From Zingiber officinale (taxonomy: Eukaryota > Streptophyta > Magnoliopsida > Zingiberales > Zingiberaceae): DNA of 64,000 nucleotides. Under the pieces are notes generated by a model. It was not told the DNA's origin. It ran no database searches and was given only the letters and a program-made list of their open reading frames with translations. A program made the translations under genes and the position numbers. This document shows, one piece after another, positions 45,269 to 57,070 of the stretch (position 1 is its first letter; each line of letters opens with the position of its first letter). The stretch lies in assembly GCF_018446385.1 (NCBI RefSeq), contig NC_055990.1:22439558-22503557 (forward strand), written 5' to 3'.

Positions 45269-46967
45269 ATGACCCAAAATGAAGGATACAACACCGTCTG
45301 TCCTCCCCTCTTCAACGGTGATGACTTCCCGTACTGGAAGAAGCGGATGGAAGTGTACCTAAAAACAGACTTCGACCAGTGGTTCAACGTCACAAAAGGG
45401 TACAAAGCACCAATGGACATCACTAGAATTCCAATTGACATGGAAAATTAGAATCTAGAAATGAAGAAAAAAAACACAAATTGACTTCAAGGCCCTCAAC
45501 ACAATCCAGTGAGGGCTAACAAAAGAATAGCTGAACCGCGTTGGCCCTCACGAAAATGTCAAAGAGTTATGGGACAAACTCATAGAACTACACGAGGGAA
45601 CTAACGACGCAAAGGTAATGAAAAGAGACTTATATCTAAATAAATTGTTTAATATAAAAATGTAGGAAGGTGAGACTGTCGGTCAGCTGCACGTGAGGAT
45701 AAAAGATATCCTCAACGAACTTCACACCATCGGCTACCAGATGGAGAACCGGGATCTAATCAGGTATGCTATAAACGTGTTTCCTCGAAATGTACTATGG
45801 GCATCCATTGTGAATGCCTATAAGATTTCGAGGAACTTGTCTAAATTAAAATTAGATGAGTTATTTTTTGAATTAGAGCTGTACGAACAAACTAACATCA
45901 AAACCGAGAAGGGTATTGCTCTTATTGCAGGGACATCAAAAGAAAAGTCAAGAACCAAACCTAAACCTGAAATTGAGTCTGACCAAGACTCGGAGGATGA
46001 AGAATACTTGGTGAATCTGGTAAGAAAGATGCTCACTAGGAGAAAGAAAAATTTCAGCAAAAAGGACCTGCAAAAGATCAACTCCTCCTCCAATTCCAGC
46101 AGCAAGAATGTGACCTGCTTCGGATACAACTAGAAGGGGCATTACAAAACATATTGCCTGAATCTGAAGAAAAAGAAGGCCCTTAAAGTGACGTGAGATG
46201 AATCATCCGGAGATGAATCAGACGGTGGAGAACTGAAGCACATCAACTACCTCACGCTGATGGCTTGCAAAATAGAATCGGAAGATGGGTCCGAACCTAA
46301 ATTGAGCCATGAGTCCACACTCGTTTCCGAAGGTTCCGACGAGGTATACTTCACTTTAAGCAAAAGATTTTTCAAAATTATTGTATGTTTAAATAAGAAA
46401 TTAACTAACTCTGAAAATTACATAAATAAACTAATAAAAGAAAATAACAAACTAAATGAACAATTAAAATAAAGTTCAACAACTGAACCAATTCAAGATG
46501 AAATTTCAATTCAAGTTGCAAAAATTGAGGAGGATAATCTCAGACTGAAAAATAAAATAATTGAACTAAAATATTTACTACAAAAATTCATAACTAGATC
46601 CAAGTATCTCGACATGACACTTGGATCACAAAGAGTTGTATACAACAAGTTCAGACTCGGATACAAGTCCAGCTCAACCAATAAATCCTTTATATACTTA
46701 GTTAACCAAAATAAGACCCCAAACTAAAGTTTGGGTTCCAAAAGCATTCCTAATCACGTAAGTAGAAATCAACTAATATTATATACTTAATAAGATCCAT
46801 TATATAAAATCCAATCGGACTAAAACCTTAAAGTCAAACCAAAATAAATCTTCAAAACTAAATTCTAAACTTAAAAATAAAATAAAATCAAATAAATCAA
46901 ACTACCATCAAGTCCACTATAATTATAAAAGTAATCAACACAAACCCAAAATTTAAAAATCAAACTT
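45269..46967 (+). pseudogene. Copia Gag of element A
   Basis: The start encodes PPLFNGDDFPYWKKRMEVYL and TDFDQW, nearly identical to Gag of element C. Stops appear at 45449-45451 and repeatedly after it. A later block reads LHTIGYQMENRDLIRYAINV. The zinc knuckle near 46112 is damaged (CFGYN then a stop). The tail includes WVPKAFL near 46727. The Trp codon of the conserved TWDD-like motif is TGA (near 46195). The product would be a truncated capsid protein. Confidence 0.85.
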
Positions 46968-47912
46968 AACAATTCAAGGGGAGGCTCCAAATTAGTTGGC
47001 ACCTCCAAAATAATAACTTACCCGGCTAGGTAATTAGGACTAGTCAAAATAGGGATAATAGTTTAACTTGACAAATGTACTGGTGAAGTTTTGGATGATA
47101 GTAGGTTAGGGAAACTCTGTCTATGCATGTCTAGGAAGATATGACTTCGACCTGGTACATTTGACTTAGTGGAACTAACTGAAGCTACTCCTTATGAATC
47201 CTAATTAATTAGACCAAGATTTTATACTAAGTTCAGTGGATAGAACTATTTGAAAAACTTTAAAGGCATGGTTACTCTAATGATATCCAGTTGACTCACG
47301 ATAACATAGAAGTTTATCCAAAAAATATCTGTTTGTTGAACTCAAAGGTAAACCTGAATCTAACACAAAGTTAAACCAAACCCTGAAATTAAACTTAAAT
47401 CATCTCATAAAATTATAGGATTCTCTGATTGAAAACGTAGATCAGGTGAGATGACTAAGGACTTTAAAATTTAAAATTTAACTTAAAAGTTTAAATTAAA
47501 AAATTTAACTTAAAATTTTATATTAAAAAAGAGTGGAAGGAGCCTTCAGCCGCTTAAAGGCACCCTCCATAACCTATAGAAGACGCCTTCCATTAAGCTT
47601 GAAGGCGCCTTCAAGCAGTATTTTTCTAGCAAACAGAACATTTTCTGTTCATGATCTCAGATGCTACAAGGCGCCTTCCAACCTCGATTTCTCAACGTTT
47701 TCATCCACAACACATCAAAATGCCTCCTAGGTATAACCTCAACTTAGTTTATCTTGTCAAACTTTAGTTCTTATGTGTTTTCCTTGTCAATTTATGTTTA
47801 TATACTTGTATAAAATTAGGAAATGACGACATGTTACTCCTAGGCCTAGCAATACTCCATCTACTAATGCTAGATTCCCTATTGAGGAGCTTAGGTTATC
47901 TTTTTTTATAGC
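46968..47912 (+). other. Non-coding spacer between gag and the second ORF of element A
   Basis: 46975-47450 is homologous to 57590-57070 (complement) in element C: GGGGAGGCTCCA, TTTTTGGATGATAGTA, and ATAGGATTCTCTGATTGA-type blocks. It has many stops in all frames. Then come a short ATTTAAAATTTAACTTAAAA tract and a cluster of GGCGCCTTC motifs at 47580-47680. Confidence 0.65.
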
Positions 47913-48976
47913 ACACGTATGTTGCCCTGAAATCTAGGTACTTAATTAGAAATTTTTTTACTCAATATTGCGCCCCTATCACACAGATTATTGAGCGCTA
48001 TCAGTTAGATAAACTGGTTTACTATAGTCATGTAGTAAATCTCAATTTATGTGCTCAGTTATATAACGACTTAGAAAAGATAGATGACCTGACCTACTCC
48101 ACCAGAGTTGGTGGAAAGGATTTTCACTTTCCCCCCACCTTATTATATAATAGTTTAGGATTTAGGAGATCTGCATGCACATTTTTGTGCTACCTGGGTA
48201 GGGATTTGTCATTTGATGAACCCTACTCCCATATTACATTAGATACTATCTACATGTATTTTTTGGGGGAGGAGAGACTACCTACAGTCACTGACTTTAG
48301 GTCACGCTCCCTTAGGGTTCAGGACTATATCCTATATCGAGTCCTAACCATATGCATTTTGTCGATCACATCTCGCGACGTTACGATGATGCGACCCTCC
48401 CACTCTTTCTTTTTATATGCTCTTTCTCAGCGTCTAGACATTGACATTGCATTACATGTGTTTTATAATGTCATACATGCATCCAGTCTCGTCATTAGGC
48501 ATCAGGTTCATATGCTCTATTGTCACATCTGGACATATATATTTTCAACCATAGGAGTAGATATGACCCAAGGTACGTCTAGTTCCCTTAGTGCATATGA
48601 CGAGTTTGGTCAGTGTCAGCTAGCCTTAGTGCATATAGACATCACTGCTCAAGGGGTTCTACCTTGGAGAGGTGGGTTGCAGCCAGCCATACCAGTCGAG
48701 GCTGAGGATGACTTTCCACCTATTATTCTAGCCGAAGGAGAGGAGTGGCCAGAGTTTACGACTGAGGAGATATTTGGATATCCTTCGACTTCAACCCAGC
48801 CCTCGACCTCGACCCAGCCCTCAACTTCTCTATCTGTTGAGGATCGTCTCACTCAACTTGAGGAGTCCTCCGCGCAGCTTCGGCTGTCAGTCTCGGATAT
48901 ATTCAGCACACTCCGGGGGAAGATGACCACTGGATTTACTTCTCTTCGAGATGACATGGCCACTATATTTGAGTAG
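47913..48976 (+). CDS. Putative plant transposon protein ORF in place of pol
   Basis: An open frame of about 355 codons runs from after a TAG near 47910 to TAG at 48974-48976; no clear ATG start is visible, so the true start is uncertain. Blocks in order: ALKSRYLIRNFFTQYCAPI, TRVGGKDFHFPPTLLYNSLG, then HSFFLYALSQRLDIDIALHV, then a Ser/Thr/Pro-rich acidic stretch with STQPSTSTQPSTS, and a C-terminal coiled coil (LTQLEESSAQLRLSVSDIFS). The N-terminal wording resembles the 'putative plant transposon protein' domain found in retroelement-derived plant ORFs (PF20167-like, by eye). No protease, integrase or RT motif is present. Long open frame in an otherwise decayed element suggests recent selection or recent origin. 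Confidence 0.5.
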
Positions 48977-50229
48977 ATTCTTCAGGCTTTACGTGCTCCT
49001 GAGTGACCCCTTACCACCTGCTGACGATGATCAAACCTGATCATATTACATACACTATCATGCATTATATATTACTTGACTTACTATTTTCAGTTAGTTT
49101 TTTTCAATCTGCTTGTTAAAATTAAGAATATATTTCATAGACTAGGACCAATATTTTTAAAATTATTTTTCAAATAAATTTCAAATTTTAGGGTAAAATT
49201 ACTTTTCTTACATCTTTCTCAAAATTTTCTTATTTTTAGAATTTTCAAAATTAATTTTAACCTTAGTCTAGGTCATATCCATATAAAGTATGTTCCTATA
49301 TATTTAGGACTTGAGCATCTCACCAACACATTAGGGCTACCTTGGTTATGCATTGCCAAACTTAGAAAGGGGTGAGATGCATAGGTAAATTGTCTGAACT
49401 TAAGATGCTTATATCAGCGCAATAACATAAGTCTGGGCGTTAAATACTAAATTTATATTGATCAGGTTAAGTAATCTAGTTTAGTCAAATACCAACTGGA
49501 TAAAGGACTTAACCTGACTAACCAAGTGAACACTACTATCTTCTGATAGTTAGTTAGTAACTAACGGTTAGATAGTTAAGTACAATTTATAGTTGATTAG
49601 ATTATTTTAAAATAATATCAGGTTCAGGAGGAGGATTAATATCTCTAAAAATTGTCTTGAAATTCAATAAATTTTGAAAATATTCCTTATACCTTTCAAA
49701 ATTCCACTTTTGAAAACATTTATTGCATGTTTTAAAAATTCTGATCAAATCACATGTTTTGAAAAATTATTTTAAAAACTGTTCCAATTTTAATAAACTA
49801 CTTTAAACCATTTTTAAAGTGTTTTTGAAAAGCTTTAGTTGAAAATTTGCTTTAAAAGATGTCTTGTAAAATTATTTTCAAAGCTTCTCAAAATCATTTA
49901 TATGCTTAAATTCATTTCTAAAGCAGTTGACCAATACTTTTTGAAAACACTTTGAAAAGCCATTATGATTATAAAAGTTTTTTTTAACTCCCCCAAGTAA
50001 TCCTGAACTTATCATGCTGTCAAATATTTTACTTAGCGCATTTTTTTTTGCTTAGTTGTTTATTAATGTGTTTGATGAATGACAAAGGGGAAGGGTTAGG
50101 GATTAAGTTAGCAAACAACTTAGGGATTAAGTTAGCAAACAAACTTGACAACTTAATCAACAACTTAACAACGAAATCATAATCATATTTGTCTATTTAT
50201 GTTTGCATATTGTTTCCTAACTTAACCCA
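48977..50229 (+). other. 3' non-coding region of element A
   Basis: It is shared in order with 53178-51598 (complement) of element C: GAGATGCATAGGTAA, TAGTCAAATACCAACTGG, CTATCTTCTGATAGTTAGTTA (short palindrome-bearing block), then AAAATTTTGAAAAC-rich sequence. It ends where element B starts. Confidence 0.65.
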
Positions 50230-50493
50230 TGATCCCGTCCGGAGGCTGAGTCAGACGGACCGCCGGGCAAGGTGGATGGAATGTTGACGAAGTCGCGGTG
50301 TCCTGGAGGGGGGTGTGCTGAGATGGTCCCGTGTTGACCAAGTCTTCAAAAGTCCTCTGGTCAACGATACCTGGAGCCAGCGACCGGGTTGACCCGGCCC
50401 CCGGTACCCCGATGCTCGAGGCAGATCCAACGAACATATAAGTAACAGACTAAGCCATAAAATAATGAAAATGCATATGGAATATGAACGAGG
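50230..50493. mobile_element. Element B (non-coding LTR element), left piece of its LTR
   Basis: GC-rich sequence beginning TGATCCCGTCCGGAGG replaces the 3' part of element A. It is cut at CGAGG (50489-50493) by element C and resumes at 60545. The start is inferred from where homology to element C's 3' region stops; the other end is outside the window, so no TSD can be read. Confidence 0.6.
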
Positions 50494-51279
50494 TGTAGGA
50501 CCGTTAGATTCGATAGAGGGGGGTGAATATCGATTCGCAAAACAAGAGTTTAAGCGCAGCGGAAAAAGATAAAGTAGACACAAATATTTTTACTTCGTTC
50601 GGAGCCTGTGACGACTCCTACTCGAAGGCCCGTGGTCTTTGACCACTTTCGTTGGGCAATCACTAGCAAGTCGAAATATGATTACAGAAAAAGTACAGGA
50701 GATGCTAATGATAAAGCAATACTGACAAAAAGAAAATTAAACAAAAACCGGAAGAGCACTTTTGTCGGAGCGTTGTTGGCGTCGCACTTGAACGTCGAGC
50801 AGCAAGATCAGTAGAAGAGTTCTCAGTCAAAGTTTTTATTCTGAAGCTCCTGTCTGGGGCTTCTTTTATATGCTGTTCCAGGCGCCTGGATCCCTTCCGG
50901 GCGCCTGGAGTGTGACGTAACTGCTCAAACCATGATGCTCCACGTGGCGACGACTCGGATGGATAAAATTCGCCTTCCGGGCGCCCGGATCCCTTCCGGG
51001 CGCCCGGACCACCTTGTTTCAGAAGACTCCCTTTTCCTGCAAAACAAAGTTAGTCCGAGGCAAATATACATCCTGTAAAACAGATGGTTAGCACAGTTAA
51101 AGTTCAACAGATAGATAAAGAGAGTATGACTTAGATTCCGTCTTTCCGAGACCGGAATCTAGTCACGATCTCGACTTAGACATCCGAAATGGATCTAAGC
51201 CGGATCGACGCCTAATGTCCCCTTTCCGGGAACGCGTCCTCACAGTCACTCCCCTCCAGTGACTTACCTCACTTACCTG

Positions 51280-51476
51280 CCAGACGTCCGGTCAGCCCGT
51301 CGACCCGTCTGGACTTCTCGCCAAGCGTCCGGTCAGCCCGTCGACCCGCTTGGACTTCTCGCCAGCTATCCGGTCAGCCCGTCGACCTAGCTGGACTTCT
51401 CGCCAAGCGTCCGGTCAGCCCGTCGACCCGCTTGGACTTCTCGCCAGCTATCCGGTCAGCCCGTCGACCTAGCTGG
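51280..51476. repeat. 41-bp hairpin array with covarying arms (left LTR of C)
   Basis: Five units start at 51280, 51321, 51362, 51403 and 51444. Arms are CCAGACG/CGTCTGG, CCAAGCG/CGCTTGG, CCAGCTA/TAGCTGG, CCAAGCG/CGCTTGG and CCAGCTA/TAGCTGG. All enclose TCCGGTCAGCCCGTCGACC, in which GGTC and GACC can pair as an inner stem. Confidence 0.95.
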
Positions 51477-51584
51477 ACTTTTCCTGCACACTTGATCAAA
51501 GTGTCAGACAACAACACAACTAACTTAACCTATTTGTCATTCATCAAAACCTGGGTTAGACCGTTAGTGCTACCCGCACCAACA

Positions 51585-51597
51585 ATCTCCCCTTTTT
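51585..51597 (-). promoter_or_regulatory. Polypurine tract of element C
   Basis: The minus strand reads AAAAAGGGGAGAT immediately before the 3' LTR, the usual plus-strand primer position. Confidence 0.85.
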
Positions 51598-53178
51598 GAT
51601 GGAATGACAACCTGGTTAAGTTAGTGAAAGCATATGTACGAAACAACATGCATTTGTGTGGTTTTAAAGTCAGTTTGTGTTTTCAAATTGGTTTAGCTAA
51701 CTTAACCACCTAACCCTCCTCCCCCTTTGGCATTCATCATCAAAAAAACAAGGGTAAACAATCATAGTGTAAAGTTACTGAATAACACTTATACAATCAT
51801 AGTTCAGAATTTAAGGACAAAAGTACAATTTTTCAATCCAAGAAAAGATCAAGTTGACTTGGGGGAGTATAAAGTTTTGAAAACTTGTATAAAGCAGTAG
51901 TTTTTAGCTTTTAGAAAAATTTCAAGATTTAAATTTACAAACATAAGTGTATAAGGTCTAAATTTCAAGATTTAAATATTCAAAACAAGTTTCAACTTTG
52001 AAACGCTTTTTCAAACATAAGTTTTCAAAACCAAAAATTCCAAAACTAAGTTTGAAAAACCTATTTTTTCAAAACTGATTTATTTTTCACCACTGAATTT
52101 GTAAACGATTTAATTTAAAACTTAAGTTTTGACAATGATTTAAGTTTGAAAAATCTAACTTTCATAATTTTCAACACTGAGTTTTGCAAATCAAATTTCA
52201 GTTTGCAAATATTGATTTTGAACTTTACTTTTAGTTTTCAAAGGAGTTTGGGAGAACTAACTTTGATAAAGTAAAAAAAATCAAACTTTTAAAGTTCAAA
52301 AGTACTAGTTTCAAAACCATGGTTTAAAATACTTGAAAGTTTGAGTTTTCAAAGACTAAGTAAAAAGGATAAAAAGTTTGTGATTTAAAACAAACAATTT
52401 TGAGTTGATTTAAAAATTTTCACAATTTTAAGCAAGTTGATTTTGAAGATTGATTGTTGAACTTTGATTTTCAAAATTAAGGAAAAAGATTTTGAGAAGC
52501 TTAGTTTGTAAACTTAAGTTTTGGAAAATCTAATTTCCACAATTTTCAAAACTAAGTTAAATCTAATTTTCAAAATCAATTTTCAGTAAGATGTAAAACC
52601 TAATTCTTAAAAACAGCTTAGTTTTATAAGAGTTAGTTTTCAAAAGTAGGTTTAAGAAATTTTTAAGAAAACATTTTTCAAACAAAATTTAAAATATTTT
52701 ATATAAAGGAAAATTTTTAATTAATTCCTCCCCCTGAACCTGACATAACTTTAACCAGCTGTCTAACCAATTAGGTACTAACTAACTATCAGAAGATAGT
52801 AGCTTTCACTTGGTTAGTCAGATTAAGTTAATTACAACCAGTCAGTGTTTGACTTGACTGATGAACTTTAATCTGATTAATATCTGAATTGTATTTAACG
52901 TCCAAACTTATGTTGATGCACTGAAATTAGCATCTTAAGTCCAGACAGTTGGCCTATGCATCTCACCCCTTTCTATGTTTATCAAACACAAGCAAGGTAA
53001 CCCTAAGGTGTTGGTGAGATGCTCAAGAACTAGACCTATGGGAACATGCTTTCTAAGGATTCAAAACTAGTCTAAGGCCAAAACTGTTTTTGAAAGTCTA
53101 AGAATGGAAAGTTTTGAAAACAAACAATTTTAGCTTATAAGTTGGTAAAATCATTTTTGAAAGTATTTTTGAAAGATC
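51598..53178 (-). other. 3' non-coding region of element C
   Basis: A 1.6-kb region rich in GTTTTGAAAA and TTTCAAAACT motifs, many in inverted pairs, lies between the pol stop and the polypurine tract. It includes CTATCAGAAGATAG and GCATCTCACCC blocks shared with element A. No ORF is supported. Confidence 0.6.
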
Positions 53179-54693
53179 CTAGTCTATTAAGCACATCCCT
53201 AATTTTCGTCGTAAGTTGCTAAATTCACTTTCAGGGAGAGGTTTTGTAAAAATGTCAGCTAAATTTGATTTGGACTCAATGTACTTGAGTTCAATGTCGC
53301 CTTTAGTAACATGATCCCTGATGAAGTAGTGTCTAATTTCAATATGTTTGGTTCTTGAATGATGCACAGGATTCTTGGTTAAGTTAATTGAACTTATATT
53401 GTCAATTAATACTTTTACATTTGTGATATTTAAGTTGAAATCTTTTAGAGTATGCATCATCCCTAATATTTGTGCAATACATTCGCCTATAGCTATGTAT
53501 TATGACTCAGTTGTAGACAGAGCAACACAATGTTGCTTTCTACTAAACCAGCTAACAAGTGATGAACCTAATAATTGGCATCCACCACTTGTGCTTTTGC
53601 GGTCTAATTTGCATCCAGCATAATCTGAGTCAGAATACCCTATTAGTTCAAAATTACTTGTCCTAGGATACCAGATTCCTACATTTGTTGTTCCTTTAAG
53701 ATATCTAAAAATTCTTTTAACCTGTGTCAAATGGGATTCCTTAGCACAAGTTTGGTATCTAGCACACATACTAACTGCAAATAAAATATCAGGTCGGCTT
53801 GCAGTTAGGTATAGTAGGCTACCTATTGCACTTCTATAATATTTTAAGTCAACTGGTTTTCCATTTGGGTCACTATCTAAGATTGTGTTTACAGCCATCG
53901 GTGTTTTTATTTCTTTTGTATTTTCCATTCCGAATTTTTTAAGTAATTCTTTGGTGTATTTATGTTGAGAGATATAGTTTCCTTCATTTGTCTGTTTGAT
54001 TTGTAATCCTAAGAAATAGGTTAGTTTTCCCACTAAGCTCATTTCAAACTCTTTTTCCATTAGATTAATAAATTCTTCTAAAAATTCTGAATTTGTTGAG
54101 CCAAATATTATGTCATCCACGTATATTTGTGCAATAAATATGTTTGTATTTAATGATTTGACAAACAAGGTTGGGTCAATTTGACCTTGTTTGAATCCTT
54201 TAGATGTTAGGTAAGATGTTAGCCTCTCATACCACGCCCTGGGTGCTTGTTTAAGTCCATATAGGGCTTTCTTTAATTTAAAAACATAATCAGGGTGTTC
54301 TAAGCTTTCAAAACCAGGAGGCTGACCTACATAAACTTCTTCTCTGATTAGTCCATTAAGAAAGGCAGACTTAACATCCATTTGGTATAGTTTAAATCCC
54401 TTATGGGCTGCATAACTTAGTAACATTCTAATGGATTCTAATCTGGCTACTGGGGCATATGTTTCGTCATAGTCAAGTCCTTCAACTTGACTAAATCCTT
54501 TGGCAACCAGTCTAGCCTTATTTCTAGTAATTTCCCCAGTTTCACTTAGTTTGTTTCTGAATACCCATTTTGTTTCTATTATTTTCTTATTCTTAGGTGG
54601 TGGGACTAGGTCCCAGACCTCATTACGCTCAAATTGGGCTAGTTCTTCTTGCATAGCTATAATCCAATCTGGGTCTAGTAGGGATTCATCCAC
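53179..54693 (-). pseudogene. Copia reverse transcriptase and RNase H of element C
   Basis: The frame from 54693 encodes a complete copia [65 protein letters not shown], the catalytic [10 protein letters not shown], then [18 protein letters not shown]. RNase H follows ([20 protein letters not shown]), is interrupted by one in-frame TAA near 53497 where A-E is usual in TEAEYI, and continues in the same frame to 53179 (KHIEIRHYFIRDHV, DIFTKPL). The frame is open upstream of the ATG, so it is the C-terminal half of a polyprotein. A single stop plus an upstream frameshift inactivate it. Confidence 0.95.
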
Positions 54694-55112
54694 AGTTTTA
54701 GGTTCAATTTTTGAAATTAATGAGATTTGACTTAGGTTTCTAAAGGATGATCTGGTTTGAACTCTTAAGTCTGGGTTACCAATTATTTGATCAGTTGGAT
54801 GATTTGGGTTTACCCTTATTGTTTTAGGAGGTTGATTCTCTTGATGTTGTTCCTCGTCTTCATGATTTAGAGTTTGGTTGGTTTCTGGAACAAACTCTGG
54901 GGGTTGTGTAGGTTCTATGTCTTGTTTAGTTTCTTTAAATTTTACATTAGTAGTTTCTTCAATTTTTAAGGTAACTTTATTATAAATTCTGTAGCCTCTA
55001 CTGTTTAGGGAATATCCTACAAAAATTCCATTTTCAATTTTAGAGGTGAATTTTCCTAAGTGTTCTCTTGTATTTAAGATAAAAACTGGGCACCCAAATA
55101 CCTTAAAGTATT

Positions 55113-56159
55113 TTATGTTTGGTTGTTTATTATAAAATATTTCAAGAAAGTTTTGTTATGAGTTTTATTTATTGTTGTTCTGTTCTGTACATAGCAGGCT
55201 GTACTAACGGCTTCTGCCCAAAAGTATTTAGGTAGGTTATACTCATTTAACATTGTTCTAGAAGCTTCAAGTAAGGTTCTATTTTTTCTTTCTACAATTC
55301 CATTTTGTTGGGGGGTTTTAGGGCATGAGAACTCATGATGGTAACCGTTTTCTAGACAAAAACTGTTAAAGTTGTGATTTTTAAATTCTCCCCCATTGTC
55401 ACTCCTAATTCTTTTAATTTTAATATCTTTTTCGTTTTCAATCTGTTTGCAAAAATTTGTAAGAATTTCAAAAGTTTCATCTTTATGTTTTAAGAATTTT
55501 ACCCAAGTAAACCTAGAGTAATCGTCTATAATTACTAAACAATATAAGTTTCCATTAATGGATTTGACTCCATGGGAGTCAAAAAGATCTAAATGTAGAA
55601 GTTCTAAGATTGAGTTAGTTTGTGGTTGATTTGTTTGTTTGTGGGTTGACTTAGTTTGTTTTCCTTGTTGACAAGCATTACATATAGTTGAATCTAAGTT
55701 AGGTAACTTCGGTAAGCCTTTTACAAGTCCATTTAGTTTACTTATATTTCTAAAGTTGGTGTGAGACATTCTCCTATGCCATAACCAAGTTTCTTCTTTT
55801 TGTGTTAAATAACACTTAATGGAAGAAATGGTTAAGTTGATGACATAGATGTTGTCTTTTCTAAAACCTTTTAGGCTTATGGTAGGATTATCTAGATGTT
55901 TGATTGAGCATTCTGTAGATAGAAACTTGACCTTATACCTAGTATCACACAATTGACTTATACTTAGAAGATTATATTTAAAGTTTTCAACAAGTAAGAC
56001 ATTTGTAATTATAAAGTCTGATTTTAATTCAATATTACCTATACCAATTACCTTGAGTTTGCCGTTGTTTCCAAAGGCAACTGTTCCTAGGCTTTTGTAA
56101 GTGAGTTGAGTGAACTTGGTGTGATCTCCAGTCATATGTTTGGAGCAACCACTGTCCAA
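55113..56159 (-). pseudogene. Copia protease-integrase of element C
   Basis: The frame begins MDSGCSKHMTGD, where DSG is the aspartic protease active site. The pre-integrase zinc region follows (WHRRMSH...CNACQQGKQ). The integrase core has the D-D-E triad in LELLHLDLFDSHG, RIRSDNGGEFKN and PQQNGIVERKNR. A one-base frameshift near 55140-55160 ends the frame at 55113. In the other frame the sequence continues as [20 protein letters not shown] and links to the RT segment (54694-55112). The protease section has lost its N-terminal link to Gag, because an AT-rich spacer intervenes. Confidence 0.93.
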
Positions 56160-56219
56160 AATCCACTTGGTTTCCTACAGTAAGTTGGATTTTGAAGTTA
56201 GTCTTTCGAGCATGCATTA

Positions 56220-57070
56220 ATTTAAGTTTAAAATTAAGATTAATTTAAGTTTTAAAATTAAAATTAATCAAAATTAAGTTTTAAAATTAATTTAAGTTTT
56301 TAAAATTAAAATTTAAGTTTTAAAATTAAAATTTTGAAATTAATTTTTAAGTTTAAAATTAAAATTTTGAAATTAATTTTTAAGTTTAGAATTAAAATTT
56401 TTGAAATTAATTTTTAAGTTTAAAATTAAAATTTTTGAAATTTATTTTTAAGTTTAAAATTAAATTTTGAAATTAATTTTTAAGTTTAAAATTAAAATTT
56501 TGAAATTTATTTTTAAGTTTAAAATTAAAATTTTGAAATTAATTTTTTTGAGTTTAAAAATTAAAATTTTTGAAATTTATTTTTAAGTTTAAAATTAAAA
56601 TTTTGAAATTTATTTTTAAGTTAAAAATTAAAATTTTGAAATTAATTTTTTGAGTTTAAAAATTAAAATTTTTGAAATTTATTTTTAAGTTTAAAATTAA
56701 AATTTTGAAATTTATTTTTAAGTTAAAAATTTAAAATTTTGAAAACAATTTTTAAGTTTTAAAATTAAAATTTTGAAAATAATTTTTAAGTTTAAAATTA
56801 AAATTTTTGAAATTTATTTTTAAGTTTAAAATTAAAATTTTGAAATTAATTTTTAAGTTCAAAATTAAAATTTTGAAATTTATTTTTAAGTTTAAAATTA
56901 AAATTTTGAAATTTATTTTTAAGTTAAAAATTAAAATTTTGAAAATAATTTTTAAGTTTTAAAATTAAAATTTTGAAAATAATTTTTAAGTTTAAAATTA
57001 AAATTTTTGAAATTAATTTTTAAGTTTAAAATTAAAATTTTGAAATTAATTTTTAAGTTTAAAATTAAAT
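56220..57070. repeat. AT-rich array (TTTAAGTTTAAAATTAAAATTTTGAAATTAA)
   Basis: About 28 units of roughly 30 bp repeat with small changes between gag and protease of element C. It contains frequent stops in every frame, so it must lie in an untranslated spacer or an intron of the element. Confidence 0.9.

Larger units (their letters stand above)
43698..50229 (+). mobile_element. Copia-type element A, pol replaced by another ORF; 3' LTR displaced
   Basis: The 5' LTR is 43698-45017 (TGTTAGTACAG...TTCAACA). A tRNA-Met primer site follows at 45020-45031. Then come a broken gag, a non-coding spacer, an ORF unlike pol, and a 3' region shared with element C. At 50230 element B interrupts it, just before the expected polypurine tract, so the 3' LTR should lie beyond the right edge of the window. 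The candidate left TSD is TAGTG (43693-43697). Confidence 0.75.
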
